From assembly GCA_046710535.1 (NCBI GenBank), contig JBKEHH010000003.1, positions 251,301-315,300 on the forward strand: a stretch of DNA of 64,000 bases, in the 5' to 3' direction. The position numbers and the translations under genes are program-made. The notes beneath the pieces were generated by a model. The model did no database searches. It saw only the letters and a program-made list of their open reading frames with translations, and was not told where the DNA came from. This DNA is from CAWVSB01 sp046710535 (GTDB taxonomy: Bacteria > Pseudomonadota > Gammaproteobacteria > Pseudomonadales > CAWVSB01). Positions 35,259 through 45,024 of the stretch are shown here, piece by piece; the first letter of the stretch is position 1, and each line of letters begins with the position of its first letter.

Positions 35259-37015
35259 CTAACGGGAAACAGGAAAAACACGCCCCTCAAAAACAGTCCC
35301 CCAAACCCCAATATCCTTAAGACGCTCTGGCACAACCTCATAAGGATTCTCATCAAGAATCGTAAAGTTAGCCACTTTACCAGCTGCAATACTGCCAATC
35401 TCATCTTCCATCCGCCATGAATAAGCCGCGTCGATTGTGATTGCTCTAAGTGCTTTATCAACCGACAAGCCTAATTCTGGCCTTACCCTACCGCCGTCAA
35501 GCGTGTCACGCGTAACCGCCGCCCACGCTAGGTACAAAGGGTTGGCTGGGCCATCGGTAAATCTGAATGCAGTGATATTGAAACATCTAATGCCTCTAAA
35601 GGTGCTAGCCTGACCATGGCTTGGGCGCGCTCAGGGCCAACGCCTACCTCACTGTATTTGTTAGCAAAGGCAGTAACGTAATAGGGGTTGGCGCTAACAA
35701 TGGCGCCTAAATCTTTTAAGCGTTGAATATGTTCTGGAGACGAGCTGGCGAAGTGAACAATAGTTGTACGATGGTCTTCGCGGGGGTTTTCGCGCATGCG
35801 TTTTTCTAAAATAGTTAGCAGCTCCTCTAAACCTAAATCGCCATTTACATGAATGTGAATTTGATAATCGGCATCCCAAAATATTTTGGTTAAGGTGTCG
35901 ATTTCTTCAGGGGTTTGAATCCACTCGCCGTGATGGCCATCTAGGTAACCGTCTTTCATTTGCATTAGCTGAGAAATAATTGCGCCGTCCATTAGTAGCT
36001 TAACTTGCTTGGGAAAAAATCGTGCTTTCCCCGTTTGGGGTAGGGCGGCAGGAATTTTCTTAACAGCCGCTAACACTCCCTCTGCACCGTATTCAACGAA
36101 GGAAGTTTTTGCTTCCGGAATAAAAAATGAATACAGCGGAGTATTAAGTCGCTGCAACGTTAGTTTATAGGCAAGTAAAATATTATCGTCTATTAGCGCG
36201 CCCGGCTCGTTAAATGCGGTAACGCCATTGCTGTGTAATATTTCTATCATTTGATTAAGCCCGCTTAGCAAGCGAGTAGGGCTGGCAAGATCGGGTATTA
36301 TTAGCGACATTATGTATAGAAATGCGCCGTTTTCATAAAAGTGCCCGCGCTGAATATTTGATTGCCTTGCAACCTCATCGCCTGCGGCATCAATAGAGTG
36401 CTGGGCAATACCGTATTTTTCAATTGCTGCAGAGTTTAAGTAAAATTCGTGACAACTGCGATGCCACACCACAATAGGGCGGGTAGTACTTATCTCATCT
36501 AAGGCGGCACGGGATAAATCACCGTGAAAATATTGATGGTAGCCCCAACTAAAAAGAACATCGTCGTTGCTTTGTTTCTCTTCGTTAGCAAGTTTTGCCA
36601 AATAGTCATCGCGGCCATTTGCCGCCGGCCATGTTTTATCGGGTAACTCCCATGCTTCTGGCGCGATCACAGCCATTGATAAAGTTAGCGCTCCAAGCAG
36701 TGGATGTAAGTGCTGTTCGATAAAGCCAGGCATTATCGTTTTATCATTAAACTGCTTATCAATGACATAAGGCTTGTTGCCTAAATTTTTTATCAGTTGT
36801 GCCTTCGCACCTACGGCTAAAATTCTGCCATCTTCCACCACTATCGCTTCGGCGTAAGGCATATTTTTATCCATCGTCACAATAGCCTTTGCCGCATAGA
36901 TAACCGTATTTGGAGCTGTTAATTTATACCATTTATAACCAATAACATCGGCGAAATAAAAGCCTGCGGCAATGACAATAAGTAGAATAAATAACCGTAA
37001 AACTGTTTTCATCAT
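35259..37015 (-). pseudogene. membrane-anchored amidohydrolase (YtcJ type), frameshifted
   Basis: The family hydrolyses C-N bonds of cyclic or acyl amides with a metal site. The N-terminal part has a membrane anchor (MMKTVLRLFILLIVIAAGFYF) and the metal motif GFIEQHLHP (HxH). The frame ends at 35528 after SDLPMAQPTLCT. The family sequence continues in another frame as NPLYLAWAAVTRD through GKVANFTILDENPY to a stop at 35259. One missing base near 35545-35552 (in GGCTGGGCC) explains both. With it restored the protein would be about 585 aa. Real decay or a sequencing error are both possible. Confidence 0.85.
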
Positions 37016-37020
37016 TAAGC

Positions 37021-37482
37021 CTAATTGTCTTGAATAACCGGGTAGGTATAAAACTTCCAATTACGACTAGCAGTATCTAAATTGTCATACAAACTTTGGG
37101 CCGCAGTATTATCCTCACCTGTTATCCATTGCAATCTCGCTGCGCCTCTGTCTTTAGCATATTGTCTGCAGTGCTCAATTAACTTTCGACCAATGCCTTT
37201 ACCTCGTGCATTTTCCAGCGTGAACAAATCATTCATCACCGCTACTTTGGCCGCAATGGTTGAGGTATACGTGAAATAGACTGTAGCAAAGCCTAGAACT
37301 TCTCTATCTTGACAATATAAAAATTGGCAGCCAAACGGATTAGCTAATCCAAACTGAGCAAAGAAATTTCTATTTCGCTCATCACAAATATCTACAATTT
37401 GATAAAACTGCTGGTATTGCCGCATTAATGGCAATAATTCTGATAGGTTATTTTCATTAACTGCTTCAATAGTTTCGCTCAT
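37021..37482 (-). CDS. GNAT-family N-acetyltransferase
   Basis: A 153-aa acetyl-CoA-dependent acetyltransferase. The acetyl-CoA pyrophosphate loop is ARGKGIGRKLIEH (R/Q-x-x-G-x-G/A pattern) and the downstream strand is RLQWITGEDNTAAQSLYDNL. The substrate is unknown. It overlaps the cupin gene by 4 bp upstream and ends just before the amidohydrolase, so the three are probably one operon. Confidence 0.85.
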   Translation of the reverse strand: MSETIEAVNENNLSELLPLMRQYQQFYQIVDICDERNRNFFAQFGLANPFGCQFLYCQDREVLGFATVYFTYTSTIAAKVAVMNDLFTLENARGKGIGRKLIEHCRQYAKDRGAARLQWITGEDNTAAQSLYDNLDTASRNWKFYTYPVIQDN

Positions 37483-37814
37483 GTTTTGACACCAAAGTAA
37501 TTCACAATCATGTCGTCTACGCCCATATTGACCAATTCATGTTTTTCCCCGGGAGCAACGGTAATACAGTCGCCAGCATTTAGCGGCAGCACATTGTCAT
37601 CTACTTTTATCGCACCTTCACCAGACTGAATATAAAATACTTCAGTCATATCAATGTGCGCATGCTCAAGGGCTACTTCGCCAGGCGGAAAAGTAGCTTG
37701 AGAGAAATATACAATATTGGGAATTTCACCCGGCTGGATAAATACAGTTTTGCTAATATTGGCGTTGTGAGAAACCTGAGTTTTTACAAGATCTTCTTGG
37801 CGAATAATTTTCAC
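37479..37814 (-). CDS. cupin-domain protein
   Basis: A 111-aa single-domain beta-barrel protein with the two cupin motifs. Motif 1 is PPGEVALEHAHIDMTEVFYIQSG, of which the metal ligands are the two histidines and Glu. Motif 2 is LNAGDCITVAPGEKHELVN. A metal-dependent small-molecule enzyme or sensor is likely; the substrate is unknown. It overlaps the acetyltransferase start by 4 bp. Confidence 0.85.
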   Translation of the reverse strand: MKIIRQEDLVKTQVSHNANISKTVFIQPGEIPNIVYFSQATFPPGEVALEHAHIDMTEVFYIQSGEGAIKVDDNVLPLNAGDCITVAPGEKHELVNMGVDDMIVNYFGVKT

Positions 37815-37879
37815 GACGGTTACCTGTGGCTAGAAGTTTTTACATTAAACAACAAGGTAAACCGCTAGCTCGAAAAACA

Positions 37880-38743
37880 CTACTTGGTAAGCTGTGGGAT
37901 TAACTCGGCGAACTCATCAATCATTGGCATGACAAGTTCTGGCTTGTCCCAGTTTTCCATACCAACACCGACCAAGGCGCGGGTAACACCTAAGTCACGA
38001 TAGTGTTTTAACTTGTCGGCATTTGGAGAATCCATTACCACCAACGTAATGTCCATATCATCAGGGTTACGGCCAGCATCAGTCACTTGTTGGCGATAGT
38101 TTTTAATCGACTCAGCCGGGTCCAATAACGCCACATCGGCAGGCATCCAACCATCCGCCCATTTAGCGGCATGGCTAATACCCAATGGGCCCATTACACC
38201 TAAAATAACCGCAGGCCCTTTAGCTTGCATAGGTTTTGGCTCAAACCAAACTGGATCAAAATCAACCATCTCGCCGTGATATTCTGGCGACTCTTGTTGC
38301 CACAGGACTTTAGTAGCAGCAACAATTTCTTTTAGTGCAGCGAATCGTCTATTCCACGGCAAGTTAGTTGTATTAGTAAATTCTTCTTCGTTCCAGCCAA
38401 CTCCACTGCCAATTATCACCCGACCGTTTGAGTGACGATCTAGTGTGGCGATGGTCTTCGCCTGCGAGATTAACTCGCGCTCTAGCAGTAATGCGATACC
38501 AGTACCAAGTTTTAATTTAGTAGTAGCACTGGCTGCTAGCATCAGGGAAATATAAGGGTCCATCATTTTTTTATAGGGTTCTGGTAACTCACCACCCACT
38601 GGGTAAGGAGTGGATAGACACATAGGGATATGACTATGCTCGCCATACCATAGTGATTCAAAGCCAGCATCTTCCAACCGCCTAGCTAATAGGTCAGGGG
38701 CTGGGTCTTGTACGGTATTCATCGAATTAAAACCGAGAAACAT
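37880..38743 (-). CDS. luciferase-like (LLM) flavin oxidoreductase, F420-dependent type
   Basis: The 287-aa TIM-barrel protein begins MFLGFNSMNTVQDPAPDLLA and has FESLWYGEHSHIP, the LKLGTGIALLLER segment, RVIIGSGVGWNEEE and a C-terminal helix region. This matches the F420-dependent LLM subfamily common in marine gammaproteobacteria. The cofactor may be FMN or F420, which sequence alone does not decide. Substrate unknown. It stands alone with 65-75 bp gaps on both sides. Confidence 0.88.
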   Translation of the reverse strand: MFLGFNSMNTVQDPAPDLLARRLEDAGFESLWYGEHSHIPMCLSTPYPVGGELPEPYKKMMDPYISLMLAASATTKLKLGTGIALLLERELISQAKTIATLDRHSNGRVIIGSGVGWNEEEFTNTTNLPWNRRFAALKEIVAATKVLWQQESPEYHGEMVDFDPVWFEPKPMQAKGPAVILGVMGPLGISHAAKWADGWMPADVALLDPAESIKNYRQQVTDAGRNPDDMDITLVVMDSPNADKLKHYRDLGVTRALVGVGMENWDKPELVMPMIDEFAELIPQLTK

Positions 38744-38817
38744 AATAGCGCCTTTTTAATTATTTATTATTGGCTTAGCATAACTAATTATACGATAAAA
38801 TAAGATTTACAAAATAT

Positions 38818-39330
38818 TTAGCTGGTAAGCCGCCATTGGCTGAGCGGCACTTTGTAGGCAAAATCTGGCGAGGGCTTATCATGGGTTTTTACGTATTTAA
38901 AGCCACAAGCTTGCAATGCATGCTGAGCCCCTGTATTTATCGCTGACGGCTCGCAATACAGTTCGTCAAACTTAAATTGGTTAAATAGCGCTTTTATTGA
39001 TTGCTGCATAAACTTCTGGCCATGGCCAGATTTACGCAGTTGCGGCTGGATTAAATACATATGCATATATGCATCACGGCCGTAAACAATGCGGTCAACA
39101 AAAGTAAAGCCCACCATTACGTCGTCTATGTCCCAAATTAAAAAATAGGCCGCTACTTTATATAAGGACTGATATAAGTTTTGCTCGAACCACTTTTTCC
39201 AGTCATCTTCAAGTTTTAAGCTAGTACCATCAATACCAATTTCGGCTAGCTCAACCGCTGATAGGCGCTGGAAATAGGCAATGATGCCTTCAAAGTCACT
39301 AGCTTGTAGTTCTCGTATTTTGACATTCAT
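38818..39330 (-). CDS. GNAT-family N-acetyltransferase
   Basis: A 170-aa acetyltransferase with N-terminal IRELQASDFEGIIAYFQRL, the acetyl-CoA loop QLRKSGHGQKFMQQSIK, and the C-terminal strand NTGAQHALQACGFKYVKTHD. It overlaps the small exported-protein gene by 4 bp. Substrate unknown. Confidence 0.83.
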   Translation of the reverse strand: MNVKIRELQASDFEGIIAYFQRLSAVELAEIGIDGTSLKLEDDWKKWFEQNLYQSLYKVAAYFLIWDIDDVMVGFTFVDRIVYGRDAYMHMYLIQPQLRKSGHGQKFMQQSIKALFNQFKFDELYCEPSAINTGAQHALQACGFKYVKTHDKPSPDFAYKVPLSQWRLTS

Positions 39331-39713
39331 GGTGCTTCTAGTTGCTTCGCCAAGTCCTGTAAGTCGGCCATATCTTGGGGCGACAAATAGTTTACTATAG
39401 CAGCTGGATTGTTCTGTAATTCAAGCAAAATAGTATTCATCTGATTTAGATCGCCATTGGCGCTGTTAACAACTGCAGTCATAATCGAGGCTGATAGCGC
39501 ATAAACTTTTTCTGACTGGTCTTCATCTCCACTAACAAGATCACGTAAGGCTTGGTCAGCATTTTCAGCCGCTGGATTAGCACTAATTAATGCTTGGCGC
39601 TCAGATTGGCTAGTCAGCAAAGCAACAGTTTGTTGTAAGGCGGCGGCTGATTCAGCATCTAAGCTTTGCCCCCAACTATTACTAGTACAAAGGGCTAGCC
39701 AACAATATGCCAA
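39327..39713 (-). CDS. small exported protein, start affected by an apparent one-base deletion
   Basis: The mature part is a helical, alanine-rich protein (SLDAESAAALQQTVALLTSQ to the end DLQDLAKQLEAP) of unknown family. The readable frame begins at TTG (39713), inside the signal peptide (LAYCWLALC). Just upstream an ATG at 39724-39722 followed by five A's is out of frame. One more A would give MKKLLAYCWLALCTSNSWGQ, a textbook signal peptide. Thus either the A-run is one base short (error or mutation) or the gene starts at TTG with a short leader. It lies 14 bp after the flavin monooxygenase and overlaps the acetyltransferase by 4 bp. Confidence 0.6.
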   Translation of the reverse strand: MAYCWLALCTSNSWGQSLDAESAAALQQTVALLTSQSERQALISANPAAENADQALRDLVSGDEDQSEKVYALSASIMTAVVNSANGDLNQMNTILLELQNNPAAIVNYLSPQDMADLQDLAKQLEAP

Positions 39714-39727
39714 TAGTTTTTCATCTT

Positions 39728-41182
39728 TTAACTCAACTCAAAATCTTGCAGACTGACTTCTTTACGCTCTTGCTTAAATCGCTTAAACCCGCCAGGGTAA
39801 ATAAAAGGGTGGCGCCCCGCTGCCGTCGAATAATAGCTACTACAACTCTCTGCGCCCCAAGAAAATTGACCAAACTGGCCCATCATCCATTGATTATATT
39901 CATCACACAATGCCTGCTTTACATCGACAACAGACTTGCTACTAGCCTGTAGCTGCTTAATTACACGCACAATACATTCGGCATTGGTCTCAGCAGTAAT
40001 AAAATAAGACACTGACAATGCTAAACCGTTTGGGCCAATAGCAAAGAAATAATTAGGGAAGTGAGGCGCGGCAATACCTTTAAAAGCCTCAGGCGAATAA
40101 GCCATAGTATCGGCTAAGTTTTTACCGCTAACACCCAATACCTCAATACGATCAAAATCCATTAACTTGTAGCCGGTACAATAGATAATAACGTCGGCGA
40201 CGAACTCTTGTCCGTCGCTGGTGATTAACCCCGACTCGACTACCTCAGCAGCCCCGGCGGGGACCAGCGTAACGTTTTCTTTATTTAGCGCTTGATAGAA
40301 ATCGTCTGACACCAGCGCGCGCTTGCAGCCAAAGCGAGTTTTCGGGGTCAAAATTTCCTGTAATGACTGGTCTTTAATCACATCCTTAATATGTTTCTTG
40401 CCCATATTTTCAAACATGTCCATACGCTTATGTCCAAGCTCGACACCTTTTTCAACGCCGCTCATTAATAAGCCTTGACCAGCACGCAGCGCTTTCATTA
40501 ATACAGGGAATTTATTAAATAGCTTACGCTGTCTATCCGAATAGATTTTGCGGCGCCTAGGCATTACCCAATTAGCGGTGCGCTGTAACACCAACAATTG
40601 ATCAACCACTTTAGCAAGCTCTGGCACTATTTGGACAGCGGCGGCGGCCGAACCCACCACGATAACTTTTTTACCGCTTAGATCAACATCGTGATTCCAG
40701 TCTGTACTATGCCAGCTAGGGCCATTAAATTTATCCATGCCATTAAGATTCGGATAAGCGGCTGTATGCTGATTCCCCATGGCGTTAATTACAATATCAA
40801 ACTGCTCTGGCTGATCATCTTCAAACTCTAGTTGCCAGTGTTTATTATCGAAAACAGCGCGTGTAATGCGAGTGCTATAGCGCATATAAGACGATAGCCC
40901 TAGCTTATCGACACAGTCTTGTAGATATTCTTTAATTTCTTTTTGGGGCACAAAGCTGGCTGACCAATTGGGGTTTGGTAGGTAAGAAAAAGTATAAGAG
41001 TGAGCCCATACGTCACAGGCTAATCCAGGGTAGCTATGAATTTGCCAAGTACCGCCGGCCGCTGGTTCTTTTTCAAAAATAGTAAAGGTGTCTATGCCTT
41101 GCTCTAACAGCTCTCGCCCGACGGCAAGACCAGAAGGGCCTGCGCCAATGATGGCAATATTCATTTTTTTGCTAGACGGCAT
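39728..41182 (-). CDS. flavin-containing monooxygenase, Baeyer-Villiger type
   Basis: A 484-aa FAD/NADPH enzyme that oxygenates ketones, amines or sulfides. It has the FAD motif IIGAGPSGLAVGREL, the type-I Baeyer-Villiger fingerprint FNGPSWHSTDW (FxGxxxHxxxW), and the NADPH motif VVGSAAAAVQIVPEL. The last has alanine in place of the usual glycines after the first one. GGAG precedes the ATG at 41182. Substrate unknown. It is followed by the small exported protein and an acetyltransferase, and preceded by yheV. Confidence 0.9.
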   Translation of the reverse strand: MPSSKKMNIAIIGAGPSGLAVGRELLEQGIDTFTIFEKEPAAGGTWQIHSYPGLACDVWAHSYTFSYLPNPNWSASFVPQKEIKEYLQDCVDKLGLSSYMRYSTRITRAVFDNKHWQLEFEDDQPEQFDIVINAMGNQHTAAYPNLNGMDKFNGPSWHSTDWNHDVDLSGKKVIVVGSAAAAVQIVPELAKVVDQLLVLQRTANWVMPRRRKIYSDRQRKLFNKFPVLMKALRAGQGLLMSGVEKGVELGHKRMDMFENMGKKHIKDVIKDQSLQEILTPKTRFGCKRALVSDDFYQALNKENVTLVPAGAAEVVESGLITSDGQEFVADVIIYCTGYKLMDFDRIEVLGVSGKNLADTMAYSPEAFKGIAAPHFPNYFFAIGPNGLALSVSYFITAETNAECIVRVIKQLQASSKSVVDVKQALCDEYNQWMMGQFGQFSWGAESCSSYYSTAAGRHPFIYPGGFKRFKQERKEVSLQDFELS

Positions 41183-41205
41183 TATTACTCCATAATTTTT
41201 ATTTT

Positions 41206-41475
41206 TTAATGACTGCTTTTATTTCCTATCTCAGTGCCTAAACTAAGCACTTGCACGTCTTCATTGCCAGGCACAGACTTTTCACCTGCGCGAGGCTGAT
41301 TAACCCGGGTTTTAATTTCAGAAATATTGCCATTTTCATCTTGCTGGTCGCTGTAGCCGCAGCGTACACATTCTCGAATCTGCACATCGTCTCGTACGAA
41401 CATCACTAACTTGTCCAGTTGCGAACAACTAGGGCAAACAGCGCCAGCTATAAATCTTTTAGTTGACTCACTCAT
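41206..41475 (-). CDS. yheV: YheV-family putative metal-binding protein
   Basis: An 89-aa protein with a four-cysteine zinc ribbon: CPSC near residue 14 and CVRC near residue 37, in the order AGAVCPSCSQLDKLVMF, then REC-VRCGYSDQQ. It overlaps prlC by 4 bp, and a yheV-like gene follows prlC in pseudomonads. The function is unknown. Confidence 0.88.
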   Translation of the reverse strand: MSESTKRFIAGAVCPSCSQLDKLVMFVRDDVQIRECVRCGYSDQQDENGNISEIKTRVNQPRAGEKSVPGNEDVQVLSLGTEIGNKSSH

Positions 41476-43529
41476 GCCGCCTCCTCTGTTGCAATACCGC
41501 TATGACGCAGTAATGCATCGACTGTCGGCGGCCTACCTCTAAACGCAATAAAGCAATCTAATGCTTCTCTGCTACCACCTTGTTCTAATATTTGCTCTAA
41601 AAAGTCTTTTGCCGCGCGGCCTTCAAAAATGCCTTCTTCTTCAAATCGAGCAAAGGCATCGCTTGACAGAACTTCCGCCCACTTATAGCTGTAATAGCCC
41701 GCCGCATAACCACCAGCAAAAATATGACCAAAACTATTTTGAAAGCGATTAAATTCTGGCGGAATAATAACCGCCACTTGCTCTCTTACCTCAGCTAACA
41801 TCTGCTGAATGTTCACTGCGCTATTAATGTTTTTTTGTAAATGAACCTGCATATCAAACAATGAAAACTCCAACTGCCTTACCATTTGCAACCCTGACTG
41901 AAAGTTCTTGGCTGCTAGCAGACGCTGTAATTTTAACTCAGGTAATGGCTCACCAGTTTCATAATGACCAGAAATTAATCCCAAACCTTCCGGCTGCCAG
42001 CACCAGTTCTCCATAAATTGACTTGGCAATTCCACCGCATCCCATGCTACGCCACTAATTCCAGACACCGACATGGTCTCTACTTTAGTAAGCATATGAT
42101 GCAAGCCATGACCAAACTCATGAAACAACGTAGTGACTTCATCATGGGTTAGCAATGCAGGAATGCCATCGTTTGGCGGAGTAAAATTGCAGGTTAGAAA
42201 CGCCGTCGGTAACTGCATACTGCCATCGGCCCGCTTAATACGATTACGGCAATCGGCCATCCATGCGCCGCCGCGTTTGTGTTCACGGGCATAGGCATCT
42301 AAGTAAAAGCTCGCCAACTCGTTTCCACCGCGACTGATACGATAAAAGGTAACATCATCGTGATAAAGCTCGGCTGATGTATCGGCGCTGATTGTTACGT
42401 CATAGAGACGAGAGGTTATTTCAAACATACCAGCAATAACCTTATCAGCTGGAAACCAAGGACGAAGTTCCTGCGACGAAATAGAGAACTTTTGTTCACG
42501 CAATTTTTCACTGTAGTAGGGCACATCCCAGGCTTGTAGCTCAGTCACGCCATAGTTGGTTTTAGCGAACTCTGTCAATTGCGCTAGATCTTTTTTGGCA
42601 ACTGGCAAACTACTGCTAGCCAGTTGCTGTAAAAACTCCATTACCTTGGCAGGAGTTTCTGCCATTTTGGTCGCCAAAGAGCGATGCGCATAGCTATCAA
42701 AACCAAGTAACTCTGCTAACTGTTGGCGCGCACAAAGTATAGCCACCATATTTTCATCGTTATCCCATTGGCTATTACCCGGGCCTTCCTTCGATGCTCT
42801 GGTGCTAAACGCCACATAAACTTCTTGCCGCAACTGCTGGTCGTCGCAATATTGCATTACTGGTAAATAACAAGGAAAGTCCAGCGTTAATGCATAACCC
42901 TCAAGCTCGCGCACCTTGGCTGCTTGCGTCAATGTCGGCAGCACTGCGGCAGGAATACCGGCTAATCGAGTAGCGTCTGGCAAGTGTTTAAACCAAGCTT
43001 GAGTCGCATCTAAAACATTATTAGAAAAACTAGTTGTTAGCTCAGACAACTGCTGCTTTAACACTCCGTAAAGCTCTTTTTTGTCGTCCGGTAATGCAAC
43101 CCCGGCGAGGGTGAAGTCACGTAGTTCATTGCTCACCATTTTTTGCTGAGCCGTTGTTAGGTCGTTAAATTCTGCTGAATCAGCTAGGCTTTGCCAGGCT
43201 TGATATAACTCATTGTTTTGTCCCATTTCTGTACTGTAAGCGGTTAACAGCTGCTGCGCTTTTTCATACTCAACTCTTAGTACTGGGCTGTTTTTTACGC
43301 CATGCAAATGACTCACCGGGGCCCAAGCGCTGTTTAGCTCATCTGCTAATTCTTCCAGTGGCTGAGCAAAATTTTGCCAAGTAAAGGGCGCGCCCTGTGT
43401 TATCCGCTGGCTTATCTCACTGCGGTTCTTTGCTAATAACCGCTCTACTGCAGGGACCACATGGGAGTCATTAATATCGTTCCAATGTGGCAACATACTA
43501 TAATTATTTAACAGTGGATTATCGATCAT
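41472..43529 (-). CDS. prlC: oligopeptidase A
   Basis: PrlC is a cytoplasmic zinc metalloprotease (M3 family) that degrades signal peptides and other short peptides. The 685-aa protein has the zinc motif LFHEFGHGLHHML (HExxH with the histidines and Glu intact) and the downstream ligand in VELPSQFMENW. Length and order fit the family. Confidence 0.96.
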   Translation of the reverse strand: MIDNPLLNNYSMLPHWNDINDSHVVPAVERLLAKNRSEISQRITQGAPFTWQNFAQPLEELADELNSAWAPVSHLHGVKNSPVLRVEYEKAQQLLTAYSTEMGQNNELYQAWQSLADSAEFNDLTTAQQKMVSNELRDFTLAGVALPDDKKELYGVLKQQLSELTTSFSNNVLDATQAWFKHLPDATRLAGIPAAVLPTLTQAAKVRELEGYALTLDFPCYLPVMQYCDDQQLRQEVYVAFSTRASKEGPGNSQWDNDENMVAILCARQQLAELLGFDSYAHRSLATKMAETPAKVMEFLQQLASSSLPVAKKDLAQLTEFAKTNYGVTELQAWDVPYYSEKLREQKFSISSQELRPWFPADKVIAGMFEITSRLYDVTISADTSAELYHDDVTFYRISRGGNELASFYLDAYAREHKRGGAWMADCRNRIKRADGSMQLPTAFLTCNFTPPNDGIPALLTHDEVTTLFHEFGHGLHHMLTKVETMSVSGISGVAWDAVELPSQFMENWCWQPEGLGLISGHYETGEPLPELKLQRLLAAKNFQSGLQMVRQLEFSLFDMQVHLQKNINSAVNIQQMLAEVREQVAVIIPPEFNRFQNSFGHIFAGGYAAGYYSYKWAEVLSSDAFARFEEEGIFEGRAAKDFLEQILEQGGSREALDCFIAFRGRPPTVDALLRHSGIATEEAA

Positions 43530-43567
43530 GGAAAACCTTATTAGTGGTGAGTCTGATTTGTTATGGG

Positions 43568-44171
43568 CTATAAAGCACCAAAGTCTTGTAGGCTTTTATA
43601 TATGCCTTGCGCTAGCTGGGTATAACCTTCAGCGTTAAAATGAACAGTGTCGCTTTTAATACTTTTATCACCTTGTAAGTCAGGCAATAGATCCGGTACA
43701 TAAGCCACTTGAGTATTTTCTACCGCTTGACTGATAAAATCGGCGGCGGAGAAAAAAACCAAAATCAGGAACACCCAATAACAATACTTGCGCGCCACTG
43801 GCTTGGATCAAATCAATCATGGCCTCTAGATTCTGTCGCGCTTGATCTTTACTTTTACGACGCAAAACATCATTACCACTATGACATAAAATCATCAAAT
43901 TGGGCTTGGTCTGCGCCAAGACAACAGGTAGTCGCGCTAACCCTTGAGCTGTTTGCTCGCCGGCAATACCTTTGTTGATAACTGTGAGGCCGGCTAAATT
44001 AGCTAGCACGTTGGGATAACTAGTATCTTTAGGCGCGCCGGTACCAAACGTCAAGCTATCTCCGAACGCTAAAATAACTGCATCATCTGCTAACGGTCGT
44101 AGCTGGTGATTAGTGTCGCAGGCCGCCAAAAATAACGTCGCTAACACCATCGTCGTTAACAGTCGCTGCAT
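43568..44171 (-). pseudogene. GDSL esterase/lysophospholipase (TesA-like lipoprotein), frameshifted
   Basis: The 5' frame (43680-44171) has a lipoprotein signal (LATLFLAACDTN), block I AFGDSLTFGTGA, block II GIAGEQTAQG and block III GNDVLRRKS. After LLLGVPDFGFF it shifts to nonsense. The correct continuation, SAADFISQAVENTQ through the catalytic DTVHFNAEGY (block V, DxxH) to the stop at 43568, lies in another frame. The shift falls in a run of seven A's (43752-43758); six would restore one frame of about 200 codons. Sequencing error or real mutation are both possible. Confidence 0.87.
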
Positions 44172-44202
44172 CGCTAGCTTCCTTTTTAACTTAAAGACTT
44201 AT

Positions 44203-45024
44203 TTATAGTGCGTTGTTTCTCAGCGCCGCTATCACTGGCGTTGTTTGCGGTTTTACGCCGCGCCATAACTCAAAAGCAGAAGCCGCCTGCTCAACTAACA
44301 TCCCCAAACCGTCCGCCGCTTTACTGCAACCGTTGTCTCTCGCCCATTGTATGAACACTGTATCTTGCGGCGCATACATCATGTCATAACAGGCCGTAGG
44401 CGCTTTGAGAATAGACGCCGGAACTGGCGGTAAATCGCCAGTTAAGCTGGCGCTAGTGCCATTAATGATTAAGTCGAATTTCCCCTCGATAGCATCGAAA
44501 CCTAACCCTTTAAGGTTGCCGCTGGCGCGGAATGCAGTGGCTAATTGCAGCGCTTTTTGTTCAGTGCGATTAGCAATGATGATCTCAACCGGCGACTCAG
44601 CTAACAGCGGCCCAAGTACGCCGCGTACTGCTCCGCCGGCGCCCAAGACTAAAATCCTTGCGCCGTTAATCTGCCATGCTAAGTTACTAATAATATCATT
44701 GACCATGCCGATGCCATCAGTATTGTCACCGATGACCTGGCCATTTTCTTGTTTAGCTAAGGTATTGATCGCGCCAGCTTGACGCGCACGTAGACTTAAT
44801 TGCTGGGCATACTCATAGGCTTCCAATTTAAATGGCACAGTAATGTTCAACCCTTTACCGCCACTATTAAAAAATGCGTCGGCGCGGTTAACAAAACCGT
44901 CTAACTCAACCAGCGTCTTTTCATAACTGAGATCCTGCTCGGTTTGTTTGGCAAACTCGGCATGAATCAGCGGCGACTTGCTATGTGCAATAGGGTTTCC
45001 AAAAACCGCATATTGATCTGTCAT
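44203..45024 (-). CDS. aroE: shikimate dehydrogenase
   Basis: AroE reduces 3-dehydroshikimate with NADPH in aromatic amino-acid synthesis. The 273-aa protein has FGNPIAHSKSPLIHAEF, the substrate lysine in NITVPFKLEAYEYA, NTDGIGMV and the nucleotide motif VLGAGGAVRGV. It overlaps the next gene by 4 bp and follows hemF, as in Pseudomonas. Confidence 0.96.
   Translation of the reverse strand: MTDQYAVFGNPIAHSKSPLIHAEFAKQTEQDLSYEKTLVELDGFVNRADAFFNSGGKGLNITVPFKLEAYEYAQQLSLRARQAGAINTLAKQENGQVIGDNTDGIGMVNDIISNLAWQINGARILVLGAGGAVRGVLGPLLAESPVEIIIANRTEQKALQLATAFRASGNLKGLGFDAIEGKFDLIINGTSASLTGDLPPVPASILKAPTACYDMMYAPQDTVFIQWARDNGCSKAADGLGMLVEQAASAFELWRGVKPQTTPVIAALRNNAL

Noticed and set aside
37880..38743. 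Light-producing luciferase
   Set aside because: Only the fold is shared; the N-terminal pattern fits the F420-type LLM oxidoreductases and no luxCDE genes are near.
41472..43529. Phage or toxin protease for the HEFGH protein
   Set aside because: Full-length M3 oligopeptidase with its usual yheV neighbour; ordinary housekeeping gene.
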